Source: Bacilli bacterium (GTDB taxonomy: Bacteria > Bacillota > Bacilli > Paenibacillales > NBRC-103111). From it: a stretch of 64,000 nt of DNA. The notes beneath the pieces were generated by a model. The model ran no database searches. It was not told where the DNA came from and saw only the letters and a list, made by a program, of their open reading frames with translations. Each line of letters opens with the position of its first letter. Position 1 is the stretch's first letter. Positions 18,324-27,425 of this stretch are shown piece after piece. Location: the NCBI GenBank assembly GCA_028287395.1, contig JAQBPR010000003.1, positions 82,390 to 146,389 of the forward strand, written 5' to 3'. A program made the position numbers and the translations under genes.

Positions 18324-19223
18324 TTACGGCGCCAATTTGGCCGATATCGATGCTGCCGTTTCTTTGGAAAGATCCGCTAGGGCAGACAATACTTTTGAAC
18401 GATTTGCCGTGTCCATCGCATTAAAAATATCCAACACTTTGTTAGGTGTAATGGATTGCATTTGCAAAAGTACAGTGGCTGCACTTTTTGGAGTCATATT
18501 AGCAAAGGTTTTACCTAAATCACTTTTGGTGATTTTCCCCGGACTTTGTGTATCTGCATTTAGTTTTAAGCGATCCTGAAGAGCGGCAATTTCTCTGTCC
18601 TTCGCTCCCACAACATCCTTTAAAGCAATAGATGCTTCAGCGGCTTTGACCGGGTCCATTTTCTCTAATATTTTTACTTGATCGGCTTGCTGCATTTGAC
18701 TGAGAATAAGGACTCTTTCTTGAAGAGTGAGATTTTCCATAATAGGTGCAGATTTACTTGCATTCATACCGGCATACATATCTGCAGTCTTTTTTATTTG
18801 AGTATGATATTCTTCATCACTAAGCGTTTTCGCTTTTAATTGTTCCTCTAAAGCTGTACTTTTCGCTTGCAAATCCTTAATGGTCTGATCTTTTGCAAGG
18901 GCAGCATCATCTGCACTTTTCACAGCGGTTTCTTGATCTGCAATTTTTTTATTCAGATCCGTTATCTTTTGATCTTGATTTTTTATTTTTTCCTGTGGAA
19001 CATCTTTTGTGCTATCCGTTTTTATTTCTGCTTTCGGTTGTGGCAAAATACTGCCGATAATTGGAATTTTATCCGCTTGTCGTAAAATATCGTTGTAAAT
19101 GTTGGTATCGAACAAAGAAAGCAATACGCCGATTAGAATAATCGCAAAAATGATCGGAATGATAAAAATATAAAGCAATCGTTCAAAACCGCTTAATCCT
19201 GCTTCTTCCATTTCTGCTTTCAT
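18324..19223 (-). CDS. ylxF: MotE/YlxF-like flagellar operon membrane protein
   Basis: 299 residues. One N-terminal membrane helix (about 18-42) is followed by a coiled-coil region (about 85-150). The C-terminal half holds MgtE-N-like helical repeats: ILEKMDPVKAAEASIAL and FANMTPKSAATVLLQM. The gene position between fliJ and fliK matches B. subtilis ylxF. The family is often called MotE, by similarity to a protein that stabilises stator-linked MotC in alphaproteobacteria. Its function in Firmicutes is not clear. ATG with AAGGAGG. Confidence 0.82.
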   Translation of the reverse strand: MKAEMEEAGLSGFERLLYIFIIPIIFAIILIGVLLSLFDTNIYNDILRQADKIPIIGSILPQPKAEIKTDSTKDVPQEKIKNQDQKITDLNKKIADQETAVKSADDAALAKDQTIKDLQAKSTALEEQLKAKTLSDEEYHTQIKKTADMYAGMNASKSAPIMENLTLQERVLILSQMQQADQVKILEKMDPVKAAEASIALKDVVGAKDREIAALQDRLKLNADTQSPGKITKSDLGKTFANMTPKSAATVLLQMQSITPNKVLDIFNAMDTANRSKVLSALADLSKETAASISAKLAP

Positions 19224-19255
19224 CTAAGTCTACCTCCTTCCATTGCCCTACATTC

Positions 19256-19696
19256 TCAAGATGAATGTTTATGCCGGTTCGTAGCCATTTCATCTAAAAT
19301 TTGTTGTTCTTTGGTTCGCTGTATCGCTTCAAAATTCCACTTTGCTTTATCTTTAGCATTGGACCATACTTTTTCATCGATCATTTTATCTGTTAAATGT
19401 ACTTTTTTTACCATTACATTTTGTTCCGCATGATGGATATCTAATTTTTTTTTCGAAATTTGACTCTCCAGATGATTCATATAACTTTGATAAAGGCGAA
19501 GCTGCGAGATATTAGCGCTAATTTCGACGGTTGAACTGATATCTTCATGTAATTCGCTTCGTTCAGAATTCAAGGAATTTAATTGATGCTCCTCGTCCTG
19601 CAATATGCTTACGGCGTGGGATAAGATCCATTCAGCCTGTGTTTTCTCATTTGCTTTCAGGTCAACTATTTTTTGGAGTGAATAGTGAAATCCCAA
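19256..19696 (-). CDS. fliJ: Flagellar export protein FliJ
   Basis: 146 residues, almost entirely predicted coiled coil, beginning MGFHYSLQKIVDLKANEKTQAEW as in B. subtilis FliJ. FliJ inserts into the FliI ATPase ring and contacts FlhA. The start is TTG at 19696 with GGGGGG about 8 bases upstream, overlapping the end of fliI. The length is typical. Confidence 0.9.
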   Translation of the reverse strand: MGFHYSLQKIVDLKANEKTQAEWILSHAVSILQDEEHQLNSLNSERSELHEDISSTVEISANISQLRLYQSYMNHLESQISKKKLDIHHAEQNVMVKKVHLTDKMIDEKVWSNAKDKAKWNFEAIQRTKEQQILDEMATNRHKHSS

Positions 19697-19701
19697 AATG
19701 T

Positions 19702-21024
19702 TTACCCCCCATTAAATTCAGTAATCAATTTTTCTTGAGCTTCCTGATAGTTCACTTTTTCGTTCGTCTTTTGACGAGTAAAATTCCAAATCGATTGAAT
19801 GTATTGAAGCGATGTATCAATATCCGCATTTGAACCTCTTTGATAGGCGCCAATATTGATCAAATCCTCTGAATCTTTATAAACAGAGAGTTGTTTTTTT
19901 AAAAACTCCGCAGCGTTTTGCTGTTCTTCGGAAACAATTTCATTCATTACTCTACTTACACTGGATAGCACATCGATCGCTGGATAATGACCTCGGTTAG
20001 CTAAGTTTCGATCGAGAACAATGTGGCCGTCTAATATACCTCTAACTGCATCTGCTATCGGCTCATTCATGTCATCCCCTTCGACTAGCACTGTGTAAAA
20101 GGCGGTGATGGACCCTTTTTGACCTGTACCAGATCGTTCTAACAATTTAGGTAAACCAGCAAAAACTGAAGGCGTATAACCTCTTGTTGCAGGCGGCTCT
20201 CCTACGGCAAGTCCCACTTCACGCTGTGCCATGGCATAGCGGGTTACCGAATCCATCATCAGCATCACATTTAACCCATGATCACGAAAAAATTCAGCAA
20301 TGCTAGTGGCAATCATTGCACCTTTGATGCGAATTAGCGCAGGCTGGTCGGATGTTGCGACAATAACAACTGATCTTGCCAAACCCTCAGGTCCCAAATC
20401 TCTTTCAATAAAATCTAAAACTTCTCTTCCTCGTTCGCCAATTAGAGCAATAACATTTACATCAGCTGACGTATTACGGGCTACCATTCCAAGCAGTGTA
20501 CTTTTCCCAACGCCTGAACCGGCGAAGATTCCAATACGCTGTCCTTTACCGATAGTCAGCAATCCATCAATGCAGCGAATGCCGACACTAAGCGGTTCAC
20601 ACACTCTCGGGCGTTTCAAAGGATTACTAGGCGTGCTGTACGTCGAATACTGTGTCATCCTCGAAGGTAAGAATGAACCGTCCAAGGGCTGACCTAAACC
20701 GTCTAACACCTTACCTAGCAGTTCATGTCCCACAGCTACTGTTAGTGGCTTGCCTGTAGCTACGACATCACAGCCTGGACCAATCGAATGCAATTCACCA
20801 AGCGGCATTAATATCACTCTATTGTTACGAAATCCAACAACCTCCGCTTTTAAAGGTTCTTTGGATTTCAAGGGATAAATGTGACAAACATCGCCGATAC
20901 TTGCATCGGGCCCTTCCGATTCTACGGTAAGGCCAATAACTTGGATGACTTTACCATTGACACGAACAGGATCGATCTGACGAAGGTGCTCGATATATTT
21001 AGCAGCTTGTGGTGGCTTACTCAT
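19702..21024 (-). CDS. fliI: Flagellum-specific ATPase FliI
   Basis: About 440 residues, of the F1-ATPase beta / type III ATPase family. Walker A is FAGSGVGKSTLLGM, Walker B VMLMMDSVTRYAMAQREV, and the signature is GEPPATRGYTPSVFAGLPKLLERSG. It energises delivery of export substrates and is held in check by FliH. The ATG at 21024 (MSKPPQAAKY) is preferred; an in-frame ATG at 21042 would add six residues and overlap fliH further. The ribosome binding site is weak in both cases. Confidence 0.96.
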   Translation of the reverse strand: MSKPPQAAKYIEHLRQIDPVRVNGKVIQVIGLTVESEGPDASIGDVCHIYPLKSKEPLKAEVVGFRNNRVILMPLGELHSIGPGCDVVATGKPLTVAVGHELLGKVLDGLGQPLDGSFLPSRMTQYSTYSTPSNPLKRPRVCEPLSVGIRCIDGLLTIGKGQRIGIFAGSGVGKSTLLGMVARNTSADVNVIALIGERGREVLDFIERDLGPEGLARSVVIVATSDQPALIRIKGAMIATSIAEFFRDHGLNVMLMMDSVTRYAMAQREVGLAVGEPPATRGYTPSVFAGLPKLLERSGTGQKGSITAFYTVLVEGDDMNEPIADAVRGILDGHIVLDRNLANRGHYPAIDVLSSVSRVMNEIVSEEQQNAAEFLKKQLSVYKDSEDLINIGAYQRGSNADIDTSLQYIQSIWNFTRQKTNEKVNYQEAQEKLITEFNGG

Positions 21025-21856
21025 GATCGAAAGCACTCTCATTTCTTTTCGCTATGAGTTGTAAAGCTTTTTTAATTTCTGTGAGCTGTGTATCAATTCT
21101 TGCATCTACACTCATAAATGGTGATCTTATCACACAACCCTGATCTGAGACTGTAGCATCAGGTAAAATTTGAAGCTCTGCTTGTGAGTCGATATGCAGC
21201 ATGAATTCATCTTTTGCATCCTGGATGAAGGTGAAATGCTGTGGTGCCACACAAATCGAGATGAGGCCCTTTTCTCTTCTTCGCGCTAAGATCCCTTGCA
21301 CATATTCGACAATCCATCCAGGCTCCAAATTCAATTGACGCTGAATTACTTTTTCAGCAACCGCACAGCTTAATTCGATCAAAAAAGGCTCGGATTCCTG
21401 GATGATTTGCTCCTTGAGCCGATAAGCTTGCTCTAGGATGGTTTGAGATTCTGTTATCATATCGGTATAGGAAGCTTTAGTTACCTTTTCTGCTTCTATA
21501 GCCCCTTCCTGATAACCAACTTCATAACCAGAACTTTTAGCATCAGAAATATAATGTTCATCTTGCTGTCGCCGCTCTAACCACCAGTTTTCAATTTCAG
21601 TTTGCGTTTGTTCTTTCAGCAAGTCTGTTTCATCCATGGCTTGTCGAATATGTTTTTCGGCAAATTCTTCTGCGTCTAACAAAATTTGCGATTTGGTTGA
21701 ATGGATCAATGCTAATTCCTGTTGTTCTTCTTCACTCAAAAGCTCACTATGTTCATCTTCACCCGATAAACCTAAAAAATTTTTCGGGATTGTTGTTTCA
21801 ATTAACTTTAACTGGTTTAAAGGAATATAACGGTCCGATTTAAATAAATTAGACAA
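21017..21856 (-). CDS. fliH: Flagellar assembly protein FliH
   Basis: About 279 residues. A charged helical middle (about 50-140) leads to a C-terminal domain similar to the vacuolar/F-type ATPase stalk: ELSCAVAEKVIQRQLNLEPGW and the tail DARIDTQLTEIKKAL. It regulates and docks FliI. The start is probably TTG at 21856 (MSNLFKSDRYI), 9 bases after GGGGGAG and overlapping fliG by 8 bases; an upstream TTG at 21883 is less likely. Confidence 0.9.
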   Translation of the reverse strand: MSNLFKSDRYIPLNQLKLIETTIPKNFLGLSGEDEHSELLSEEEQQELALIHSTKSQILLDAEEFAEKHIRQAMDETDLLKEQTQTEIENWWLERRQQDEHYISDAKSSGYEVGYQEGAIEAEKVTKASYTDMITESQTILEQAYRLKEQIIQESEPFLIELSCAVAEKVIQRQLNLEPGWIVEYVQGILARRREKGLISICVAPQHFTFIQDAKDEFMLHIDSQAELQILPDATVSDQGCVIRSPFMSVDARIDTQLTEIKKALQLIAKRNESAFDHE

Positions 21857-22865
21857 TAATATCGTCTCCCCCACCACGAGCAATGATGATTTCGCCGGCT
21901 TCTTCTAAACGACGAATCGTAGCAACGATACGCGTCTGTGCTTCTTCCACATCACGCAAGCGGACAGGACCCATATATTCCATTTCTTCTCTGAATGTTT
22001 CCGACATCCGTTTGGACATATTCTTGAATATAGCTTCTCGTACTTCTTCGCTTGCCACTTTAAGTGCAAGCTGTAGATCTGCATTTTCAATATCCCGAAT
22101 GATACGTTGGATCGAACGATTGTCCACATTGACAATATCTTCGAATACAAACATTCTCTTTTTGATTTCTTCCGCTAATTCTGGATCTTGAATTTCAAGT
22201 GCATCCAAAATAGTTCTTTCTGTACCACGGTCAACACCGTTCAAAATTTGTACAATCGCTTCAATACCACCTGCAGATGTATAATCTTGAGTCACTGTTG
22301 CCGATAGCTTTTGTTCTAAAACCCGCTCCACCTGACTCACAACTTCAGGAGACGTACTGTCCATCAAGGCAATTCTCTTCGCTACTTCAGCTTGTTTATC
22401 TTGCGGTAAAGCAGATAAAATAATCGATGACTGCTCTGCTTGTAAATAAGATAAGACTAAAGCAATGGTTTGCGAGTTCTCATTCTGAATAAAGTTTAAA
22501 ATTTGTGCAGGATCTGCTTTTCTTGCAAAATCAAAGGGTCTTACTTGCAGTGTTGCAGTCAGTCGATTGATAATATCCAACGCTTTCTGCGAACCTAAAG
22601 CTTTTTCCAAAATCTCCTTGGCATATGATATACCACCTTGTGAAATGTATTCCTGAGCCATACAAATTTGATGGAATTCAGATAAAATCGATTCTTTCTC
22701 TGATGAATCCACTTTTCGGACGTTGGCGATTTCTAACGTTAATTGTTCAATTTCTTCATCTCTTAAATGTTTAAATATTTGCGCAGAAACTTCAGGACCT
22801 AAACTGATTAGAAGAAGTGCGGCTTTTTGTCTACCTGATAAACCTGTCTGAACTGCTTTTGCCAA
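21849..22865 (-). CDS. fliG: Flagellar motor switch protein FliG
   Basis: 338 residues, the usual length. The N-terminal LSGRQKAALLLISLGPEVSAQIFKHL binds FliF. The middle contains the armadillo-type repeat. The C-terminal torque helix region includes MFVFEDIVNVDNRSIQRIIRDIE and RMSETFREEMEYMGPVRLRDVEEAQ. It carries the charged residues that interact with the stator. The start is TTG at 22865, after AGAGGTGG. Confidence 0.97.
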   Translation of the reverse strand: MAKAVQTGLSGRQKAALLLISLGPEVSAQIFKHLRDEEIEQLTLEIANVRKVDSSEKESILSEFHQICMAQEYISQGGISYAKEILEKALGSQKALDIINRLTATLQVRPFDFARKADPAQILNFIQNENSQTIALVLSYLQAEQSSIILSALPQDKQAEVAKRIALMDSTSPEVVSQVERVLEQKLSATVTQDYTSAGGIEAIVQILNGVDRGTERTILDALEIQDPELAEEIKKRMFVFEDIVNVDNRSIQRIIRDIENADLQLALKVASEEVREAIFKNMSKRMSETFREEMEYMGPVRLRDVEEAQTRIVATIRRLEEAGEIIIARGGGDDIIV

Positions 22866-22880
22866 CTGTTTACACCACCT

Positions 22881-24470
22881 CTACTCATCAACTAACCAAG
22901 TCCTTAAAAGATTTACAAATTCATCAGGCTTTTTCTTAGCCAGCTGCTCTAATTGTTTGCGTACCTGACTGTCGTTGCCTACTTGTTCAAAATCAAGTGT
23001 TGGAAACTCTGGTTTGGTTGCAACAGCTAATTCCGCTAAAGCTTGTGCTTCTGCATTTTTTCTTCTTCTTGAGAATAAATACCCAGCTAAGGCAGCTACA
23101 ATGACAGCTAAAAGTGCAATGCCCGCATAAATATATCCATTCTTAATTGAAGCCGCAGTACCTGTTTGAACATCTGCAAAAGAATGGGCAAACACTGAAA
23201 CCTTTTTAGCTAATTCAGCGTCAGTATAAGTCTTACCACTGTTACCGAGCGATGCACTTACAACACTGGTTAGAATTTTTTGAATATCATCCTTCGTTTG
23301 TTGAGTAAGGGATGCAGGATCACTTTTATTAGGAGGTTCAATCCCAACACTTAATGATAGATCCGTAACGATAAAAGGCATTGATTTGATTTCATTGGTA
23401 ATATGGTTCACTTCAAGATTAACCGTCTTTGTGCTGTCTTCCTCACTGCTTTTACCTGTAGAACCATTGCTTCCTGGATAGCCCGGAACGTCTGTTGATC
23501 CAGTGCCTGCCACACCACCTGTTGTGGCACCACCATCAGAACTATACGATTTCGTGATGTCTTGAACGCTAATTTCTATTCCTTTTTGATCAACTACAGG
23601 CGTGACTAATTTTTGTTCACTTGTTTTTTCATCGAAATTCAGATTGGCCACAACTAACGGTATCACTTTGCGTTGACCCATCATCGTGCCTAACATTTTG
23701 ACGATTTTAGCTTGGATATCTTGTTCAAAGGTTTTCTGAATGGCAAATTGTGAAGTTGCTCCAGTAGCGGAAAGCTGAGATCCGTTTGATTTGGAATAAG
23801 GCATCGTATCGCCATTCGAGTCGGAAATCGTTATGTTTTCAATCGGTAAATCTTTGATACTCTTGGAAACCAAATTATACATCGTATCCACTTGTTGTGA
23901 GTTTAAAGTGTAACCATCCTTCAGTTGAACGATAACTGAAGCAGTTGCAAGCTCTTTTTTACCATCTGCAGGAAGAAAAAGTGTTTCTTCGGGCAAATTA
24001 ATCAATACTTTTGAACTTGCTACAGCTCCAATGGAATTAATTAACTGCTGTAATTCACCTTGCAAAGCATCAAGATGTTTAATTTTAAATTCATTATCCG
24101 TCGTTCCGAAGGTGTTACTTACCCTAAATGCCTCGTAACCAATGGAACCATTTTTGTTGATGCCTAATGATTCGACATCCAGTTTCACCTGTGAAGCTTT
24201 AGTTCTTGGAACTTGAATGCTCTTGTTGTCATCACTGATCCGATAGGGGATTTTTTGATCCTTTAAATATTTAGTAATTGCAGCTGCGTCATTTGTCTGT
24301 AAATCCGTATATGCAATAGCATATTCTGTTTGAGACGAACTATAAATAACTACGACAATGACTAAAATAAGAAACAAAATAGAAACACCAATCGAAATTT
24401 TTTTATTCCTGCTAAGCTGATTCCAATACTGAGTCGTTCGATTCCAATACTGGAGTAGAGTTTCGTTCAC
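22881..24470 (-). CDS. fliF: Flagellar MS-ring protein FliF
   Basis: 529 residues. Membrane helices lie near residues 26-45 and 440-462. Between them are the ring-building motifs (ITKYLKDQKIPYRISDDNKSIQVP, and a YscJ/FliF block with LINLPEETLF) and a Gly/Ser/Pro-rich loop (about 310-345). The C-terminal tail DFEQVGNDSQVRKQLEQLAKKKPDEFVNLLRTWL binds FliG. The start is GTG at 24470, after GGGG. Confidence 0.97.
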   Translation of the reverse strand: MNETLLQYWNRTTQYWNQLSRNKKISIGVSILFLILVIVVVIYSSSQTEYAIAYTDLQTNDAAAITKYLKDQKIPYRISDDNKSIQVPRTKASQVKLDVESLGINKNGSIGYEAFRVSNTFGTTDNEFKIKHLDALQGELQQLINSIGAVASSKVLINLPEETLFLPADGKKELATASVIVQLKDGYTLNSQQVDTMYNLVSKSIKDLPIENITISDSNGDTMPYSKSNGSQLSATGATSQFAIQKTFEQDIQAKIVKMLGTMMGQRKVIPLVVANLNFDEKTSEQKLVTPVVDQKGIEISVQDITKSYSSDGGATTGGVAGTGSTDVPGYPGSNGSTGKSSEEDSTKTVNLEVNHITNEIKSMPFIVTDLSLSVGIEPPNKSDPASLTQQTKDDIQKILTSVVSASLGNSGKTYTDAELAKKVSVFAHSFADVQTGTAASIKNGYIYAGIALLAVIVAALAGYLFSRRRKNAEAQALAELAVATKPEFPTLDFEQVGNDSQVRKQLEQLAKKKPDEFVNLLRTWLVDE

Positions 24471-24514
24471 TTTGTCACCCCATCTGAAAACGTTGGTTAT
24501 GATGAACTGCTAGA

Positions 24515-24823
24515 TTACATTTGCATTCTCATAACATCTTGGTATGCTTCAATCACTTTATTGCGTACTTGCACAGTTAACTCTAATCCAAGTGACGCTT
24601 TTTCAGAGGCTATCGTTAATTGATGAACATCAGCTAGATTTCCTGAAATAAATTGATTATTTAACTGGTCTACCTGCGTTTCTTGATTTGATAAATTAGT
24701 AATCGCACTGTTAAGAAAGGAACTAAACTGCTGAGCAAGATCAGTTGCTCCTGTTTGCTCTGGTTTTACTTGTGATTGTGAAGTAAGCATACTTAGCGGT
24801 TTAACAACGATTGAATCGATCAA
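24515..24823 (-). CDS. fliE: Flagellar hook-basal body protein FliE
   Basis: 102 residues. The conserved C-terminal half is LADVHQLTIASEKASLGLELTVQVRNKVIEAYQDVMRMQM. FliE joins the MS ring to the rod. The start is TTG at 24823, 8 bases after GGGGGG. It lies between flgC and fliF as in other Bacilli. Confidence 0.95.
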   Translation of the reverse strand: MIDSIVVKPLSMLTSQSQVKPEQTGATDLAQQFSSFLNSAITNLSNQETQVDQLNNQFISGNLADVHQLTIASEKASLGLELTVQVRNKVIEAYQDVMRMQM

Positions 24824-24841
24824 GTAAATTCCCCCCTTAGT

Positions 24842-25291
24842 TTATTTGCCAATATCCAATGCTTTTGTAATCATTGACTTGGATGCATTCAACGCGGTTA
24901 CATTGGCCTCATAAGACCGTGTAGCGGAAATCATATCAACCATTTCCTTCAATATATCCACATTCGGCATCATTACGAAACCATTCTCATCCGCATCTGG
25001 GTGGCTTGGATTATAAACCTGCTTAAAAGGAGCGGTATCATCCGTAATCCTGGTAACTTTAACTCCCTCACCTGTAGAATCGCGCATGGTAGAATTTAAT
25101 ATTTGCGAAAACGGCGAGTTAGCTTTCGGTTCTAGTGTAACGATTTTACGCGAATAAGGGACCCATTTACCGTTGACTAACTTAGTTCGAGTCGTATCCG
25201 CATTCGCAATATTAGATGATATGACATCCATACGTAATCTGTTTGCAGTCAATGCGGATGAACTGATATCAAAGCTATTCGTTAATTTCAT
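24842..25291 (-). CDS. flgC: Flagellar proximal rod protein FlgC
   Basis: 149 residues. The N-terminal rod signature is FDISSSALTANRLRMDVISSNIANADTT. The C-terminal helix is LKEMVDMISATRSYEANVTALNASKSMITKALDIGK. It is a rod subunit with FlgB. The ATG at 25291 has GGGGGG upstream. flgB ends 3 bases before it. Confidence 0.96.
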   Translation of the reverse strand: MKLTNSFDISSSALTANRLRMDVISSNIANADTTRTKLVNGKWVPYSRKIVTLEPKANSPFSQILNSTMRDSTGEGVKVTRITDDTAPFKQVYNPSHPDADENGFVMMPNVDILKEMVDMISATRSYEANVTALNASKSMITKALDIGK

Positions 25292-25294
25292 TGG

Positions 25295-25702
25295 TTATTT
25301 CCCCCCGCTTATTGCTGTTCGCATTTGTTTGATATCATGAGTCACTTGCTGAATTTCCGTGTTATAAGTCAATTGATTTTTAGCCATCTCTGACATTTCC
25401 GTGTCAATGTCGACATTATTTAAGTTGTTGTTCATAATAGAGCTCTGATCTACCGTAATTTGTGGTTCTATTTGCTGCGAGGAAGTACCAAAGACAAAAT
25501 GTCTTGGATCTGAACGTTTACCTTGAATCTGCATTGGTTCGCTCATTTGCTGCTGCAGCAAACTTTCAAAGTTTACCGTCGATCTTTTGAAATAGGGAGT
25601 ATCCACATTAGCTATGTTGTTGGCAATCACGCGTTGACGCATACTTGATGCATCTAGCGACTTTTCCAGCAACTGAAAGCTTGGTTTATTGATTGAAAAC
25701 AT
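25295..25702 (-). CDS. flgB: Flagellar proximal rod protein FlgB (first gene of fla/che operon)
   Basis: 135 residues. The rod signature is SMRQRVIANNIANVDTPYFKRSTVNFE, and the C-terminal helix is NQLTYNTEIQQVTHDIKQMRTAISGGK. The ATG at 25702 has GAGGGG upstream. It follows the fla/che promoter region and a terminator for hslU, so it is the first gene of the flagellar operon here. Confidence 0.96.
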   Translation of the reverse strand: MFSINKPSFQLLEKSLDASSMRQRVIANNIANVDTPYFKRSTVNFESLLQQQMSEPMQIQGKRSDPRHFVFGTSSQQIEPQITVDQSSIMNNNLNNVDIDTEMSEMAKNQLTYNTEIQQVTHDIKQMRTAISGGK

Positions 25703-25767
25703 ACTTTTCCCCTCTTCACATTATGATTAAGTATTCATATTCAACAAAGCTTTACTAATTCCTTCTT

Positions 25768-25794
25768 CAATCGACAGCTTTTCTAAAAATATTA
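25768..25794 (-). promoter_or_regulatory. Candidate sigma-D (FliA-type) promoter for fla/che
   Basis: Reading the minus strand, TAAT (25794-25791) is followed by 15 bases and then GTCGATTG (25775-25768). The B. subtilis sigma-D pattern is TAAA-N15-GCCGATAT. Spacing is exact and the -10 box matches at five of eight positions. The expected start is about 58 bases before the flgB ATG. B. subtilis also has a sigma-D promoter upstream of fla/che. Confidence 0.5.
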
Positions 25795-25808
25795 GCTATT
25801 TTTGTCAA
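25780..25808 (-). promoter_or_regulatory. Candidate sigma-A promoter for fla/che
   Basis: On the minus strand, TTGACA (25808-25803) is a perfect -35 box, followed by a 17-base spacer and TAGAAA (25785-25780), a four-of-six -10 box. It overlaps the sigma-D-like site. The weak -10 suggests activation may be needed. Confidence 0.55.
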
Positions 25809-25867
25809 ATAACATAAATTCGCAAAACAAACTTAATCATGCATAAAAGAATGAATCATTACAATGA

Positions 25868-25904
25868 GAAAAAAGCCCCATTTTTAAAGCTTTAGGGGCT
25901 TTTT
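25868..25904 (-). terminator. Intrinsic terminator after hslU
   Basis: A perfect stem of AAAAAGCCCC with GGGGCTTTTT around a 15-base loop containing TAAAGCTTTA, ending in a U-run. It lies about 30 bases beyond the hslU stop and upstream of the fla/che promoter. The A/T arms make it potentially bidirectional. Confidence 0.9.
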
Positions 25905-25933
25905 AAATAAATAAATTACTTATTTTCAATATT

Positions 25934-27328
25934 TCACAAAATATATTGACTTAAATCACGATTTTGTGAAATGTCGGACAGCTTTTCTTTCACATACTCA
26001 GGTGAAATCGTGAATTGTTCCAGTGTAATTTCTGATGCTTCAAAAGAAAGATCTTCTAAAAGTTTTTCCAGAATGGTATGCAATCTCCTCGCACCAATAT
26101 TTTCAGTGCTTTGGTTTACATCTACTGCAATACGTGCTATTTCCTCGATTGCCAAAACAGAAAAATCAATCTGAATACCTTCTGTTTCCAAAAGCGCAAT
26201 ATATTGTTTAGTCAACGCGTTTTGGGGTTCCTGCAGGATACGTACAAAGTCTTCATGCGTTAAACTGCTTAGCTCTACCCTAACCGGGAAACGTCCTTGT
26301 AATTCAGGGATGAGATCTGATGGCTTAGACAAATGGAATGCGCCCGCAGCAATAAATAAAATATAATCTGTTCGCACAGGGCCATATTTAGTTATTACAG
26401 TTGTTCCTTCAACAATAGGTAAAATATCGCGTTGAACGCCTTCTCGCGAAACGTCGGGTCCATTTCCTTTTCCAACACTAGCTATCTTGTCGATTTCGTC
26501 AATGAAGATGATGCCCGATTGTTCCGCTCTTTTAATTGATTCCTGGATAACTTCATCTTGATCCAGCAAACGATTTGCTTCTTCTTGGCTCAACACTTTT
26601 CTCGCTTCTTTAACGGACAGTTTACGTTTTTTTGTTTTTTTAGGCATCATATTACCGAGTAATTCTTGCATATTTAAACCTATTTGTTCATTTCCTTGCC
26701 CAGCTAACATATCCATCATCGATGGTGCATTGTCTTCGACTTCAATTTCAATCCACTCGTTTTCCAATTCGCCATTGATCAAACGTTTCTTAACTTCATT
26801 TCGTTGGGCAAAAACAGCTGGATCAAGCGTTTCTTCTTCTTTAATGGTTTGATTCTGTTGATTAAAAAGCATTTCAAATGGATTTTTATATGTTTTGGAT
26901 GGTTCAGCATTCGGTACTAATGACATAATAATACGTTCTTCCGCTAATTTTTCCGCTTTGTCTTTAAGTCTCTCCGCTTTTTCTGCTTTGACAATCCGGA
27001 TTGAAGTCTCGATTAAGTCACGTACCATCGACTCTACATCTCTTCCAACATAACCAACTTCGGTAAATTTGGTCGCTTCAACTTTTATGAATGGAGCATT
27101 GACCAATTTCGCAAGCCTTCTGGCAATTTCTGTTTTCCCTACCCCGGTGGGGCCAATCATTAGAATGTTTTTCGGAATGATTTCGTCACGAATAGATTCG
27201 TCCAGCAAACTCCGACGATAACGATTCCTTAACGCTACTGCAACTGATTTTTTGGCTGATTTTTGACCAATAATATATTTATCTAACTCCATAACAATTT
27301 GTTTAGGTGTTAAAGATTGATTTGTCAT
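25934..27328 (-). CDS. hslU: HslU (ClpY) ATPase subunit of the HslVU protease
   Basis: 464 residues. AAA+ ATPase with Walker [16 protein letters not shown] (59-66 core), Walker [14 protein letters not shown], the pore motif GYVGRDVE, and a C-terminal tail ending SQYIL that docks into HslV. The I domain lies about 110-240. It unfolds substrates and feeds them to HslV. The ATG at 27328 has AGGAGGG 6 bases upstream. Between it and hslV is a repeated leader described separately. codY does not follow, unlike in B. subtilis. Confidence 0.97.
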   Translation of the reverse strand: MTNQSLTPKQIVMELDKYIIGQKSAKKSVAVALRNRYRRSLLDESIRDEIIPKNILMIGPTGVGKTEIARRLAKLVNAPFIKVEATKFTEVGYVGRDVESMVRDLIETSIRIVKAEKAERLKDKAEKLAEERIIMSLVPNAEPSKTYKNPFEMLFNQQNQTIKEEETLDPAVFAQRNEVKKRLINGELENEWIEIEVEDNAPSMMDMLAGQGNEQIGLNMQELLGNMMPKKTKKRKLSVKEARKVLSQEEANRLLDQDEVIQESIKRAEQSGIIFIDEIDKIASVGKGNGPDVSREGVQRDILPIVEGTTVITKYGPVRTDYILFIAAGAFHLSKPSDLIPELQGRFPVRVELSSLTHEDFVRILQEPQNALTKQYIALLETEGIQIDFSVLAIEEIARIAVDVNQSTENIGARRLHTILEKLLEDLSFEASEITLEQFTISPEYVKEKLSDISQNRDLSQYIL

Positions 27329-27339
27329 TCGAGCCCTCC

Positions 27340-27413
27340 TAAAAGTTTTGCTTTGCAAAACTAACATCGTAAGCATAAACCAAGGTTTTGTTAGAAACTT
27401 GCATCGTAAGCAT
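27340..27413. repeat. Duplicated leader sequence between hslV and hslU
   Basis: The 12-bp string catcgtaagcat occurs on the plus strand at 27365-27376 and 27402-27413, exactly 37 bp apart, each with similar T/A-rich flanks. The copy next to hslU also has the short inverted repeat ttttgc-ttt-gcaaaa and leads directly into the hslU ribosome binding site. A diverged relative precedes trmFO. Confidence 0.7.
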
Positions 27414-27425
27414 CATCGGTATTGT

